From UBA964 sp044351225 (GTDB taxonomy: Bacteria; Pseudomonadota; Gammaproteobacteria; Steroidobacterales; Steroidobacteraceae), in contig JBILGD010000097.1 of assembly GCA_044351225.1 (NCBI GenBank), positions 1-9,811 on the forward strand: DNA of 9,811 nucleotides, in the 5' to 3' direction. Positions 1 through 6,743 of the stretch are shown one piece after another; the first letter of the stretch is position 1; the number at the start of each line of letters is the position of its first letter. The notes below the pieces were generated by a model. The model made no database searches. It was not told the origin of the DNA and saw only the letters and a program-made list of their open reading frames with translations. A program made the position numbers and the translations under genes.

Positions 1-312
1 CCGTGGGCGCGGTGCAGCGATGGTTACCCTGCCATCGCACCGGTCGGTCGATTCTCCGCGAACCCTTGGGGGTTTCACGATATGCACGGCAACGTGCGCG
101 AACTGCTCGCCGACTGTTTTACCGCAAACTACAAGGGTCGCCCCGCCGACGAGCGGGCTTGGGTGTGGTCGTCCTGTCCGCTCCGGGTGGTGCGCGGCGG
201 ATCGTGGCGATCACGGCCTTTCGATATTCGCAGTGCCGCACGCGACCGTATTGATCTCGAGGCGCCAGCCTCTGCCTGGCAGGATGTCGGTTTTCGCATA
301 GCCCGCGACTAG
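1..312 (+). CDS. SUMF1 / FGE-sulfatase-domain protein, C-terminal part (5' end outside window)
   Basis: The frame is open from base 1 to a TAG at 310-312, giving 103 residues without a start. Around residues 27-34 is DMHGNVRE, close to the GNVWEW signature of the formylglycine-generating-enzyme-sulfatase (SUMF1) domain. It is followed by VVRGGSW (about 63-69), IRSAARD and a terminal GFRIARD, which is the usual order at the end of this domain. Two cysteines flanking the variable loop (about residues 39 and 59) match a pair common in exported bacterial SUMF1 proteins and could form a disulfide. The two active-site cysteines of true FGE, which follow GGS, are replaced here (GGSWRSRPFD has none). 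A sulfatase-activating role is therefore unlikely; other SUMF1 proteins act in siderophore maturation, nitrite reduction or as fusions to kinases. The missing N-terminus could hold a fused domain. The gene converges on the MFS gene with no spacer. Family certain, function unknown. Confidence 0.88.
   Translation, partial: PWARCSDGYPAIAPVGRFSANPWGFHDMHGNVRELLADCFTANYKGRPADERAWVWSSCPLRVVRGGSWRSRPFDIRSAARDRIDLEAPASAWQDVGFRIARD
309..312. other. CTAG shared stop of two convergent genes
   Basis: The palindrome CTAG provides TAG at 310-312 for the + strand SUMF1 gene and, read on the other strand, TAG at 311-309 for the MFS gene. The two coding regions therefore overlap by 4 bases and leave no room for a terminator between them. 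Confidence 0.9.
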
Positions 313-1784
313 CGGGCGAGCAGCTCGCGGTCGAGCGACTTCGAGCAGACCCAGAAGCACCAAGCCGCAGGCCAGAGCATGATCGACATCAAGCTCATGG
401 AGTTGCGCAGCCCTTCGCCATAGACGATGGCGCAAATTCTTTGTTGCTCGAGCGGCAACGCGGCGGCAGCCTTCGGATTGCAGGCCGCGGCATCGATGAC
501 TCCGGCAAGGCCGCGATCATCGAGTGCCATCTGAATGAAGCTGTCGCTCAGCAGTCCTACGATCTGCGGGCCAAGCCCGTTGCCGACTATCGCGATGATG
601 AACAGCATGATCGCGATTGCCGAGGCTCGAGAGTGCTGGGGCACCACGCCCTGACCGATGGTGTACTGCGCACCCAGATAAACGTAGTGCAACATCATCG
701 CCGCGAGCCAGCAGGCGAGCGCAAGATCGAGGCGGTCGCCGGGCTGATGAAAGGCAAAGATATAGAGTGGCACTGAGAGCGACACGCAGAGCGCAGGTAA
801 CAGCGCGAGCCAGCGTACCGAGCGACGGATCAGCTGTTCAGTGAGGTAGCCTGCGCCAAGTGTCCCGAGTGCTCCCGCCACGCTCAGCGGCAAGCCAAAG
901 CGCACCGCGAACTCGCCCGGCGAAAGACCATGCAGGCGCTGCATCATTGCTGCCTGAAACGAGGCGTGGCCATAGCCCACCATGGCGATGAGCGAGACCG
1001 CCGCGGTCATGAACCAGAAGGCGCGGCAGCGGGCCAACAGCCTGAAGGTCTCACCGACCCCGCTGCGATCGACGGTCGCGAGCCCCGGTGGATCCGAATA
1101 GCCACGCGGCGGCTCGCGCACTGTCAGCAGTACAATGAGACCGACCAGTACACCAGGAACTCCCAGCGCAATGAAAGCAAAGCGCCACCCGAAATCTTTG
1201 CCCCAGCCAAGGGTGTCGGGCAGATGACCGAGTGCGACGATCTCGAGCAATGCGCGTACGGTGTCATCGGGCAGTTGGCCGAGCGGCCCGCCGATGAGGA
1301 ACGCGAGCGCGTTGCCCAGCATCACGCCGGTTGAATAGATGCCGAGGGCTTTGGAGCGCGCCGCGGGACGATAGTAATCGGCGATGATCGAATTGGAGGG
1401 CGGGTTGCTGCCGGCTTCGCCGATGGCCACCCCGATGCGCGCGATCAGCAGAAAGAGAAATCCGGTGGCGAGACCGCACAACGCCGTCATCAGCGACCAA
1501 AGCGCGATGCAGAACGCCATGATCGCGACCCGGTTGTATCGATCGGCGGCAAGCGCGATCGGGATGCCCATCAGGGCGTAGAACAGCGCAAACGGCGGAC
1601 CAGCCAGAAAGCCAAGCTCGGTGTCCGTCAGGCCGAATTCGGTGATGATGGGCTGAGCGAGTACCGCGAGCAGCGCGCGGTCGATGAAGTTGAGGGTATA
1701 GACGAAAGTCAGCGTGAGCAGCACGTACCAGCGGTACGCGGGCGCGCCGAGATCCTGGCCTGTGTTTGAGGCGGCGGTAGACAC
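309..1784 (-). CDS. MFS transporter, Spinster-like family
   Basis: This is an inner-membrane secondary transporter of about 491 residues with the hydrophobic pattern of 12 membrane helices. Visible signatures are NFIDR (32-36) at the end of helix 1, the loop 2-3 motif with GIPIALAADRYNR (about 73-85), and RIGVAIGEAG with DYYRP further on, all typical of Spinster-like MFS proteins related to the anion:cation symporter and sugar-phosphate groups. GWRFAF (about 199-204) is the usual start of helix 6, but some 25 extra residues (about 170-195) precede it. The last external loop carries two cysteines (435 and 451). I place the start at GTG 1784. A longer frame to GTG 1814 would put the first ten codons inside the terminator of the upstream gene. 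There is no clear ribosome site; TATAGT lies 6 bases before the GTG, so the message may be leaderless. Substrate cannot be told. Confidence 0.9.
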   Translation of the reverse strand: MSTAASNTGQDLGAPAYRWYVLLTLTFVYTLNFIDRALLAVLAQPIITEFGLTDTELGFLAGPPFALFYALMGIPIALAADRYNRVAIMAFCIALWSLMTALCGLATGFLFLLIARIGVAIGEAGSNPPSNSIIADYYRPAARSKALGIYSTGVMLGNALAFLIGGPLGQLPDDTVRALLEIVALGHLPDTLGWGKDFGWRFAFIALGVPGVLVGLIVLLTVREPPRGYSDPPGLATVDRSGVGETFRLLARCRAFWFMTAAVSLIAMVGYGHASFQAAMMQRLHGLSPGEFAVRFGLPLSVAGALGTLGAGYLTEQLIRRSVRWLALLPALCVSLSVPLYIFAFHQPGDRLDLALACWLAAMMLHYVYLGAQYTIGQGVVPQHSRASAIAIMLFIIAIVGNGLGPQIVGLLSDSFIQMALDDRGLAGVIDAAACNPKAAAALPLEQQRICAIVYGEGLRNSMSLMSIMLWPAAWCFWVCSKSLDRELLAR

Positions 1785-1785
1785 C

Positions 1786-1797
1786 CGTCGACTATAC
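1786..1797 (-). promoter_or_regulatory. Possible -10 element for a leaderless MFS transcript
   Basis: On the - strand the sequence reads GTATAGTCGACGG directly before the GTG at 1784. TATAGT (plus positions 1796-1791) is one mismatch from the consensus -10 and ends 6 bases before the start codon, where transcription would begin almost on the GTG. No convincing -35 is seen, since that place is taken by the terminator stem. A weak call. Confidence 0.3.
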
Positions 1798-1837
1798 AAA
1801 AAAACCGGCCGCACCCCGATGGAATGCGGCCGGTTTT
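1798..1837 (-). terminator. Rho-independent terminator of the EF-G gene
   Basis: A perfect 13-base inverted repeat is present: AAAACCGGCCGCA at 1801-1813 and its complement at 1825-1837, separated by an 11-base loop. Read on the - strand, the GC-rich stem is followed by seven T (1804-1798), the classic intrinsic terminator form. It lies 28 bases after the EF-G stop codon. On the + strand the stem is followed by only four T before a G and there is no + strand gene to end, so the - strand reading is the functional one. Confidence 0.93.
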
Positions 1838-1865
1838 GATCGACGGGAAGTCGGGTCGGTGGACC

Positions 1866-4010
1866 TTACTTTTTCGGCTTGTTGGTCTCTTCGATGACCT
1901 TTTCAGCGACGTTGCGCGGCACGAGATCGTAGTGCGAGAACTCCATGGTGTAGGACGCACGACCACTCGACATGGCGCGCAGCTGACCGATGTAGCCGAA
2001 CATTTCGGACAGCGGCACCGTCGCCACCACCGCAATGCTGGTACCGCGTTCGAGCTGATCCTGAATCGAGCCGCGACGACGATTGATGTCGCCGATCACA
2101 TCGCCAAGGTAATCGCCCGGCGTGACCACCTCGACCTTCATGACGGGCTCGAGCAGCACCGGACCCGCCTTGGGAATGGCTTCGCGGAAGCAGGCCTTGC
2201 CAGCGATTTCGAAGGTGAGGGCGTTTGAGTCGACGTCGTGGTAGCTACCGTCGAACAGCGTGGCGCGGAAGTCCACGGTCGGGAACTTGGCGAGCACGCC
2301 CTCTTCGAGCTGCATTTTCAGGCCTTTCTCGACCGAGGGGACGTACTCGCGCGGCACCGAGCCGCCAACCGTCGCATCGACGAACTCGAAACCCTTGCCG
2401 CGCTCGAGCGGCTCGAACTTGATCCATACTTCGGCGAACTGACCGGCGCCACCGGTCTGCTTCTTGTGGACGTACTGCTGCTCGACCGGCTTGGTGAAGG
2501 CTTCACGGTAGGCGACTTGAGGCTCGCCCATGATGCCCTCGACATTGAATTCGGTGCGCATGCGATCGAGCGTCACATCGAGGTGCAACTCGCCCATGCC
2601 GCGCAGGATCGTCTGACCAGTTTCGCGATCGGTCTCGAGACGCAGCGAGGGGTCGGCACGAACCATCTTGCCGAGCGCAGCGCTGAACTTCTCGAGTTCA
2701 CCCTTGGACTTCGGTTGCACCGAGACGCTGATGACGGGTTCGGGGAAGCGCATGCGCTCGAGTACCACCGGATGCTCGGAGTCGCACAGCGTATCGCCGG
2801 TATCGGTTTCGGCGAGCGAGACCAGCGCGATGATGTCGCCGGCACGCGCTTCTTCGATCGCATTGGCTTCTTTGGCGAACATCTCGACCATGCGGCCGAT
2901 TTTTTCGCGCTTGCCGCGCGTGGTGTTCGTGACCGACATGCCTTTGGTGAGCACGCCGGAGTAAACGCGCACGAAGGTAAGCGCGCCATACGCGTCGTTG
3001 ATGACCTTGAAGGCGAGTGCAGCGAAGGGTTCATCGTCCGAGCAAATGCGCTCGCCGATCGGATTGCCGTCGGCATCAACGGTGTTGATGGCCGCGACGT
3101 CGGTCGGTGCGGGGAGGTAATCGACGACGGCGTCGAGCACCTGCGTAACACCCTTATTTTTGTAGGAGGAACCGCAGAGCACCGGATTGAACGCACCGCT
3201 TACCGTGCCCTTGCGCAGACACGCAATAAGGGTTTCCGAGGAGGGATCTTTTTCTTCGAGCAGGAACGCTTCCATCGCCGCGTCATCCATCTCGAGGCAG
3301 GTGTCGACGAGTTCCTTGCGGTAATCGGCGATCTTGCCGAGCAGTTGACGATCGCTAGGCACGGTGATGCCGAGATTGTCGACGATATCGGGCGTGATTT
3401 CGAGTTCGGCCGGCTTGGCATCGCGATCATCCGAATCCCAGACCAGTGCTTTCATGTGCACAAGATCGATCATGCCCTTGAAGTTGTCCTCGGAGCCGAT
3501 CGGCAGCTGCACCGGCAGCGGACGTGCGCCGAGACGTTTCTTGATCATGTCGACGCAACGCGTGAACGAGGCGCCGCTGCGGTCCATTTTGTTGACGTAG
3601 CAAATGCGCGGCACGCCGTAGTTGTCGGCGAGACGCCAGTTGGTTTCGGACTGCGGCTCAACGCCCGCCACGCCGTCGAACACCACGACCGCACCGTCGA
3701 GCACACGCAGCGAGCGATTCACTTCGATGGTGAAGTCGACGTGCCCCGGGGTGTCGATGACATTGATCTTTTTCTTGCGCCAGAACGTGGAGACGGCCGC
3801 CGATTGAATGGTGATACCGCGCTTCTGTTCCTGCTCCAGGTAGTCGGTCGTGGTCGAGGACTTGAGGTCCTTGGTGTCATGCACGTCGACGATGGTGTGC
3901 TTGCGCCCCGTGTAGTACAGGATGCGTTCGGTGGTGGTGGTCTTGCCGGCGTCGACGTGGGCAATGATGCCGATGTTGCGAATGTCGGCCAGCGGGGTTG
4001 TACGGGGCAT
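1866..4010 (-). CDS. fusA: Translation elongation factor G (EF-G), stand-alone copy
   Basis: A cytoplasmic GTPase that drives ribosome translocation and, with RRF, ribosome recycling. It has 714 residues, slightly longer than E. coli EF-G (704). All GTPase motifs are visible: AHVDAGKT (17-24), RGITI (64-68), DTPGH (86-90) and NKMD (140-143). The G5 motif is SSY (281-283) in place of the common SAF. Domain II follows at about 305-425, domain III with GMGELHLD (471-478), domain IV with TGGAGQ (519-524) and the conserved tip YHDVDS (590-595), and domain V with PLSEMFGY (666-673). Compared with E. coli, switch I is five residues longer between HD (44-45) and RG (64-65), recalling mitochondrial EF-G1 and the spdEFG1 type. 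No rpsL, rpsG or tuf is adjacent, so this may be a second EF-G or a relocated main copy. ATG 4010 is preceded by a modest GGAA. It ends in a strong terminator. Confidence 0.97.
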   Translation of the reverse strand: MPRTTPLADIRNIGIIAHVDAGKTTTTERILYYTGRKHTIVDVHDTKDLKSSTTTDYLEQEQKRGITIQSAAVSTFWRKKKINVIDTPGHVDFTIEVNRSLRVLDGAVVVFDGVAGVEPQSETNWRLADNYGVPRICYVNKMDRSGASFTRCVDMIKKRLGARPLPVQLPIGSEDNFKGMIDLVHMKALVWDSDDRDAKPAELEITPDIVDNLGITVPSDRQLLGKIADYRKELVDTCLEMDDAAMEAFLLEEKDPSSETLIACLRKGTVSGAFNPVLCGSSYKNKGVTQVLDAVVDYLPAPTDVAAINTVDADGNPIGERICSDDEPFAALAFKVINDAYGALTFVRVYSGVLTKGMSVTNTTRGKREKIGRMVEMFAKEANAIEEARAGDIIALVSLAETDTGDTLCDSEHPVVLERMRFPEPVISVSVQPKSKGELEKFSAALGKMVRADPSLRLETDRETGQTILRGMGELHLDVTLDRMRTEFNVEGIMGEPQVAYREAFTKPVEQQYVHKKQTGGAGQFAEVWIKFEPLERGKGFEFVDATVGGSVPREYVPSVEKGLKMQLEEGVLAKFPTVDFRATLFDGSYHDVDSNALTFEIAGKACFREAIPKAGPVLLEPVMKVEVVTPGDYLGDVIGDINRRRGSIQDQLERGTSIAVVATVPLSEMFGYIGQLRAMSSGRASYTMEFSHYDLVPRNVAEKVIEETNKPKK

Positions 4011-4140
4011 GGCAGGTTCCGTCTGTCAGTAAGGTTTTCGGGCAAATGATCCGTGCCTTGGCGCCCTTGGGAGGGGCAGGGCCCGGGTAAACTCCGTATT
4101 ATAGGGGGAATTGGCCGCCGTTGGGGCGGGGAGAGCCGCC
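4011..4140. promoter_or_regulatory. Divergent promoter region between EF-G and SDR genes
   Basis: A 130-base spacer between two genes read away from each other. At 4097-4103 the sequence TATTATA gives TATTAT on the + strand and a perfect TATAAT on the - strand, so one AT-rich patch in GC-rich surroundings offers back-to-back -10 elements. Starts about 7 bases downstream would give an SDR leader of about 30 bases and an EF-G leader of about 80. No good -35 is seen for either direction. CCTTGG occurs twice (4056-4061 and 4065-4070) inside the EF-G leader. Confidence 0.5.
4130..4133 (+). promoter_or_regulatory. Ribosome binding site deciding the SDR start
   Basis: GGAG within GGGGAGAG lies 7 bases before GTG 4141. 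This, together with the signal peptide that begins there, favours 4141 over the in-frame TTG at 4111. Confidence 0.7.
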
Positions 4141-4935
4141 GTGAAAAAGCCTTCTATCCCCTCTGTGCTGATCGCGGTGCTCGCCGGTGTGCTTGTCGCA
4201 TCACTGACGCTGCCCCTCGCCGGTGCGGCGACGGTGCTCGTGACCGGCACCAACCGCGGTATCGGTCTGGAGTTCGTTCGCCAATATGCGGCGCGGGGCG
4301 ATGAGGTCATCGCGACGGCACGCAACCCAGACACCGCGACAGAACTACGGGCGTTGGCGAGCGAGTTCAAATCCGTGCGCATCGAGCGACTGGATGTCAC
4401 CGATGTGGCCGCAATCGAGGCGCTCGCCAACAAGTACCGCGGCAAACCGATCGACATCATCATCAACAACGCCGGCACCTTGGGGGATGTGGACAAGCAA
4501 CGCGCCGGTTCGCTCGATCAGACAGAGTTCCTCGACGTGATCAACGCCAACACGTTTGGTGCGCTCAAGGTAGCCGACGCCTTCAAGGCGCATCTGCTCG
4601 CCGGCAAGACCCGCAAGGTGTTTGGCATGACGAGCGGCCTTGGTTCCTCCGAGCTCACCGCAAGGCGTGGCGATTTCTATGCCTATCGCGCGAGCAAGGC
4701 CGCGCTCAACATCGGTTTTCGGGCGCTGGCGGCTGACTGGCGTGCCGAGGGCATCGTGGTTGGCCTGATTGCACCCGGCATGGTCGAAACCGATCTGCTG
4801 CGGGCTTCGGGGTTTCGGGGCCGCGGCATCACGCCTGAGGAGAGCGTCGCGGGCATGATCAAGGTCATCGACGCCATGACGCTCGAAAACAACGCCCAAG
4901 CGATCAATTACGACGGCAAGCCGATTCCCTGGTGA
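4141..4935 (+). CDS. Short-chain dehydrogenase/reductase (C-factor/sniffer-like) with N-terminal export signal
   Basis: A classical NAD(P)-dependent oxidoreductase of 264 residues. The cofactor motif is TGTNRGIG (35-42), followed by LDVTD (84-88), NNAG (109-112), a serine group before the active site (S165, S169, S170) and the catalytic YRASK with Y182 and K186. The TGxNRGIGLEFVRQY opening and overall length resemble the C-factor (CsgA)/sniffer subgroup. Residues 1-30 form a textbook signal or anchor: KK at the start, a hydrophobic stretch of about 20 residues, then LAGAA. The first Rossmann strand (TVLVTG) begins immediately after, so either the protein is exported and cleaved near residue 30, or it stays membrane-anchored. 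Most SDRs are cytoplasmic. The last 28 bases overlap the convergent amidohydrolase gene. Substrate unknown. Confidence 0.9.
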   Translation: MKKPSIPSVLIAVLAGVLVASLTLPLAGAATVLVTGTNRGIGLEFVRQYAARGDEVIATARNPDTATELRALASEFKSVRIERLDVTDVAAIEALANKYRGKPIDIIINNAGTLGDVDKQRAGSLDQTEFLDVINANTFGALKVADAFKAHLLAGKTRKVFGMTSGLGSSELTARRGDFYAYRASKAALNIGFRALAADWRAEGIVVGLIAPGMVETDLLRASGFRGRGITPEESVAGMIKVIDAMTLENNAQAINYDGKPIPW

Positions 4936-6743
4936 GTCGGCCGCCGCGCGGGCGCGCCGAGGCGGACCAGTCGGCCGGGCCGGTTCGCCGTGATCGTGCC
5001 GTCGCGGATCACCGCCTGACCCGCGACCCAGGTACCGAGATAGCCGCGTGACTCCTGCATCAGGCGGCGACCGCCCGCCGGCAAATCACGCACGATGTGC
5101 GGGACAGCCGGTGCGATGCGCGCCGGATCGAGCAGATTCAAATCCGCCCGCAGGCCAGGGGCAATGACGCCGCGGTCGCGCAGTCCGAGGTGGCGCGCAT
5201 TGCGGCTCGTCAGCATCTCGATGGCGCGTTCGGCGGACAGACGTCCTTCGGCGCGATCGCGCACCCAGTGACTCAGCATGAAGGTCGAGGAGCTTGCATC
5301 GCAGATCGTGCCGACGTGCGCGCCGGCATCCGACAGGCCGTAGAGCACGCGCGGATGCTCGAGCATCTCGCGCACCACGGCGAGGGAGCCGTCGTTGTAA
5401 TTGAAGATCGGGAAATGGATCAACTGACTGCCATCGCCTGCGACCAGAAAATCGTAGATTGCTTCGAGTGCGCTGCAGCCACGCTGCTTCGCGAGAACAA
5501 AGAAACTGCGGCTCACCGGCGGTTCGTAATCGACCTCGGCCGCAGTGCCGTGTGCGTCGCTGAGTAGCGGGAACATGCGTGCCGAAATCATTTCGAGGCG
5601 CGCCAGCATCAGATCGACGATCGGCGGGATCGAGCTGCCGTCGCCGGCAAGACGCCCGGATTTCTCTGTCAGGATGCGTGCCTTGCGCGTTGGATCGCGC
5701 AGCGCTGCCGCGCGTTCGGCTCGCGGCAAAGCCGCCACTTCGATGTAGCCCGGAAAACCCATCAGCGGGTGAAACATGGTGTCGAGGCCAAGCATCACGC
5801 CGATACCGCGCGGGCTCGCCTGCAGCGACAAGGGCAGGCCGCGAGCGACGGCCGCATCGACTCGATCGCGGATGGCGCGCCATTGCTCGCCGCCAGGATC
5901 GCGCTGCAGCCAGGTCATCGAAAGCGGTCGAGTGCTCTCGCGCGCCAGTAACTCGACGAGATCGAACTCTGCATCGAAGCCCGCGGGTCCCTGCAGCAGA
6001 TTGAAGTCGCTGACGATCTGCAGCACGCCGTGATCGAGATCACGAAAGACTGCAGCGAGCCCTGCAAGTTCGGCGGCGGCCGCTTCGGAGGCCGGTGTGG
6101 CGAGGCCGGCGGTGGTGCGGTGGTTATCGGTACGCCCCGTGGAAAACCCTGCCGCACCGGCTTGCAGCGCCTCGCGGAGCAGCGCCTGCATCGCGGCGAC
6201 GTCGTCGGTCGTGGCGGTCTCCTGCGCAATGGCACGCTCGCCCATCACCGCCATGCGCAGCGGGTCGTGCGGCACTTGCACCAGAAAGTCGAGGCTGTGC
6301 GGCATACGTTCGAGAGCCGCCATGTACTCGGGAAAACTTTGCCAATCGAAGCTCACGCCCTCGGCGAGTGCGGCGCCCGGAATGTCCTCGACACCCTCCA
6401 TCAGGGCGAGCAAGCCGTCGATCGCCTGCTGGCGGTCGCCGGGCGCAAGCGGCGCGAAGCCGACGCCGCAGTTGCCGAACATCAGCGTGGTCACGCCATG
6501 TCGGATGCTCGGGTCGAAGGTCTGATCCCAGCTTGCCTGACCGTCGTAGTGAGTGTGCAGATCGACGAAGCCCGGCGTCAGCCAAGCACCGGTAGCAGAA
6601 ATTCTTTGATGTGCCGAGGTGGTGATTCGGCCCACTTCGCGAATCACGCCACCCTCGATACCGACATCCGCCGAGCGCGCCGGCGCACCCGTGCCGTCGA
6701 TGACCGTGGCGCCTTCGATGAGTAGGTCGAGCATGGCGGTCAC
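4908..6743 (-). CDS. N-acyl-D-amino-acid deacylase-like amidohydrolase
   Basis: A metal-dependent hydrolase of the amidohydrolase superfamily (D-aminoacylase group), 611 residues, with no signal peptide and probably cytoplasmic. The N-terminal small beta domain with IDGTGAPARSADV leads to GFVDLHTHYDG (H63 and H65 as metal ligands) and GNCGVGFAP, whose C92 matches the bridging cysteine of D-aminoacylase. SDAGAHVG (471-478) holds the catalytic Asp (D472). GFSTGRTDNH (199-208) is also conserved in relatives. The two later histidine ligands of characterised D-aminoacylases are not evident: their places read LQIVSDF and MTWLQRD, as I recall for a large uncharacterised subgroup. The substrate is thus open (N-acyl-D-amino acids or other amides/cyclic imides). 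GTG 6743 overlaps the upstream stop as GTGA, implying translational coupling; ATG 6734 is an alternative. Confidence 0.9.
   Translation of the reverse strand: MTAMLDLLIEGATVIDGTGAPARSADVGIEGGVIREVGRITTSAHQRISATGAWLTPGFVDLHTHYDGQASWDQTFDPSIRHGVTTLMFGNCGVGFAPLAPGDRQQAIDGLLALMEGVEDIPGAALAEGVSFDWQSFPEYMAALERMPHSLDFLVQVPHDPLRMAVMGERAIAQETATTDDVAAMQALLREALQAGAAGFSTGRTDNHRTTAGLATPASEAAAAELAGLAAVFRDLDHGVLQIVSDFNLLQGPAGFDAEFDLVELLARESTRPLSMTWLQRDPGGEQWRAIRDRVDAAVARGLPLSLQASPRGIGVMLGLDTMFHPLMGFPGYIEVAALPRAERAAALRDPTRKARILTEKSGRLAGDGSSIPPIVDLMLARLEMISARMFPLLSDAHGTAAEVDYEPPVSRSFFVLAKQRGCSALEAIYDFLVAGDGSQLIHFPIFNYNDGSLAVVREMLEHPRVLYGLSDAGAHVGTICDASSSTFMLSHWVRDRAEGRLSAERAIEMLTSRNARHLGLRDRGVIAPGLRADLNLLDPARIAPAVPHIVRDLPAGGRRLMQESRGYLGTWVAGQAVIRDGTITANRPGRLVRLGAPARRPTHQGIGLPS
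6740..6743 (-). other. GTGA stop-start overlap (translational coupling)
   Basis: On the - strand GTGA contains the TGA stop of the EEP gene and the GTG start of the amidohydrolase. This type of 4-base overlap normally means one transcript with re-initiating ribosomes. No strong ribosome site precedes either the GTG or the ATG nine bases later. Confidence 0.65.

Noticed and set aside
1801..1837. Inverted repeat as a mobile-element end or operator
   Set aside because: Its place just after the EF-G stop, its GC-rich stem and the following T run fit an intrinsic terminator; there are no flanking direct repeats or transposase.
1866..4010. EF-G gene as tetracycline-resistance ribosomal protection protein or LepA
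   Set aside because: The domain order, full length, domain IV HDVDS tip and domain V PLSEMFGY motif are those of EF-G proper.
2238..4049. A 603-codon open frame on the + strand opposite the EF-G gene
   Set aside because: It is exactly antisense to a clear EF-G gene, is rich in His/Asp/Glu/Arg as mirror-image frames in GC-rich DNA are, and shows no domain or ribosome site.
4111..4140. Upstream TTG start for the SDR gene
   Set aside because: The extra ten residues precede a normal signal peptide, and a ribosome site sits correctly before GTG 4141.
5086..5883. A 265-codon - strand frame inside the amidohydrolase gene
   Set aside because: Arg/Ser/Ala-rich shadow in another frame of a well-supported gene; no recognisable motif.
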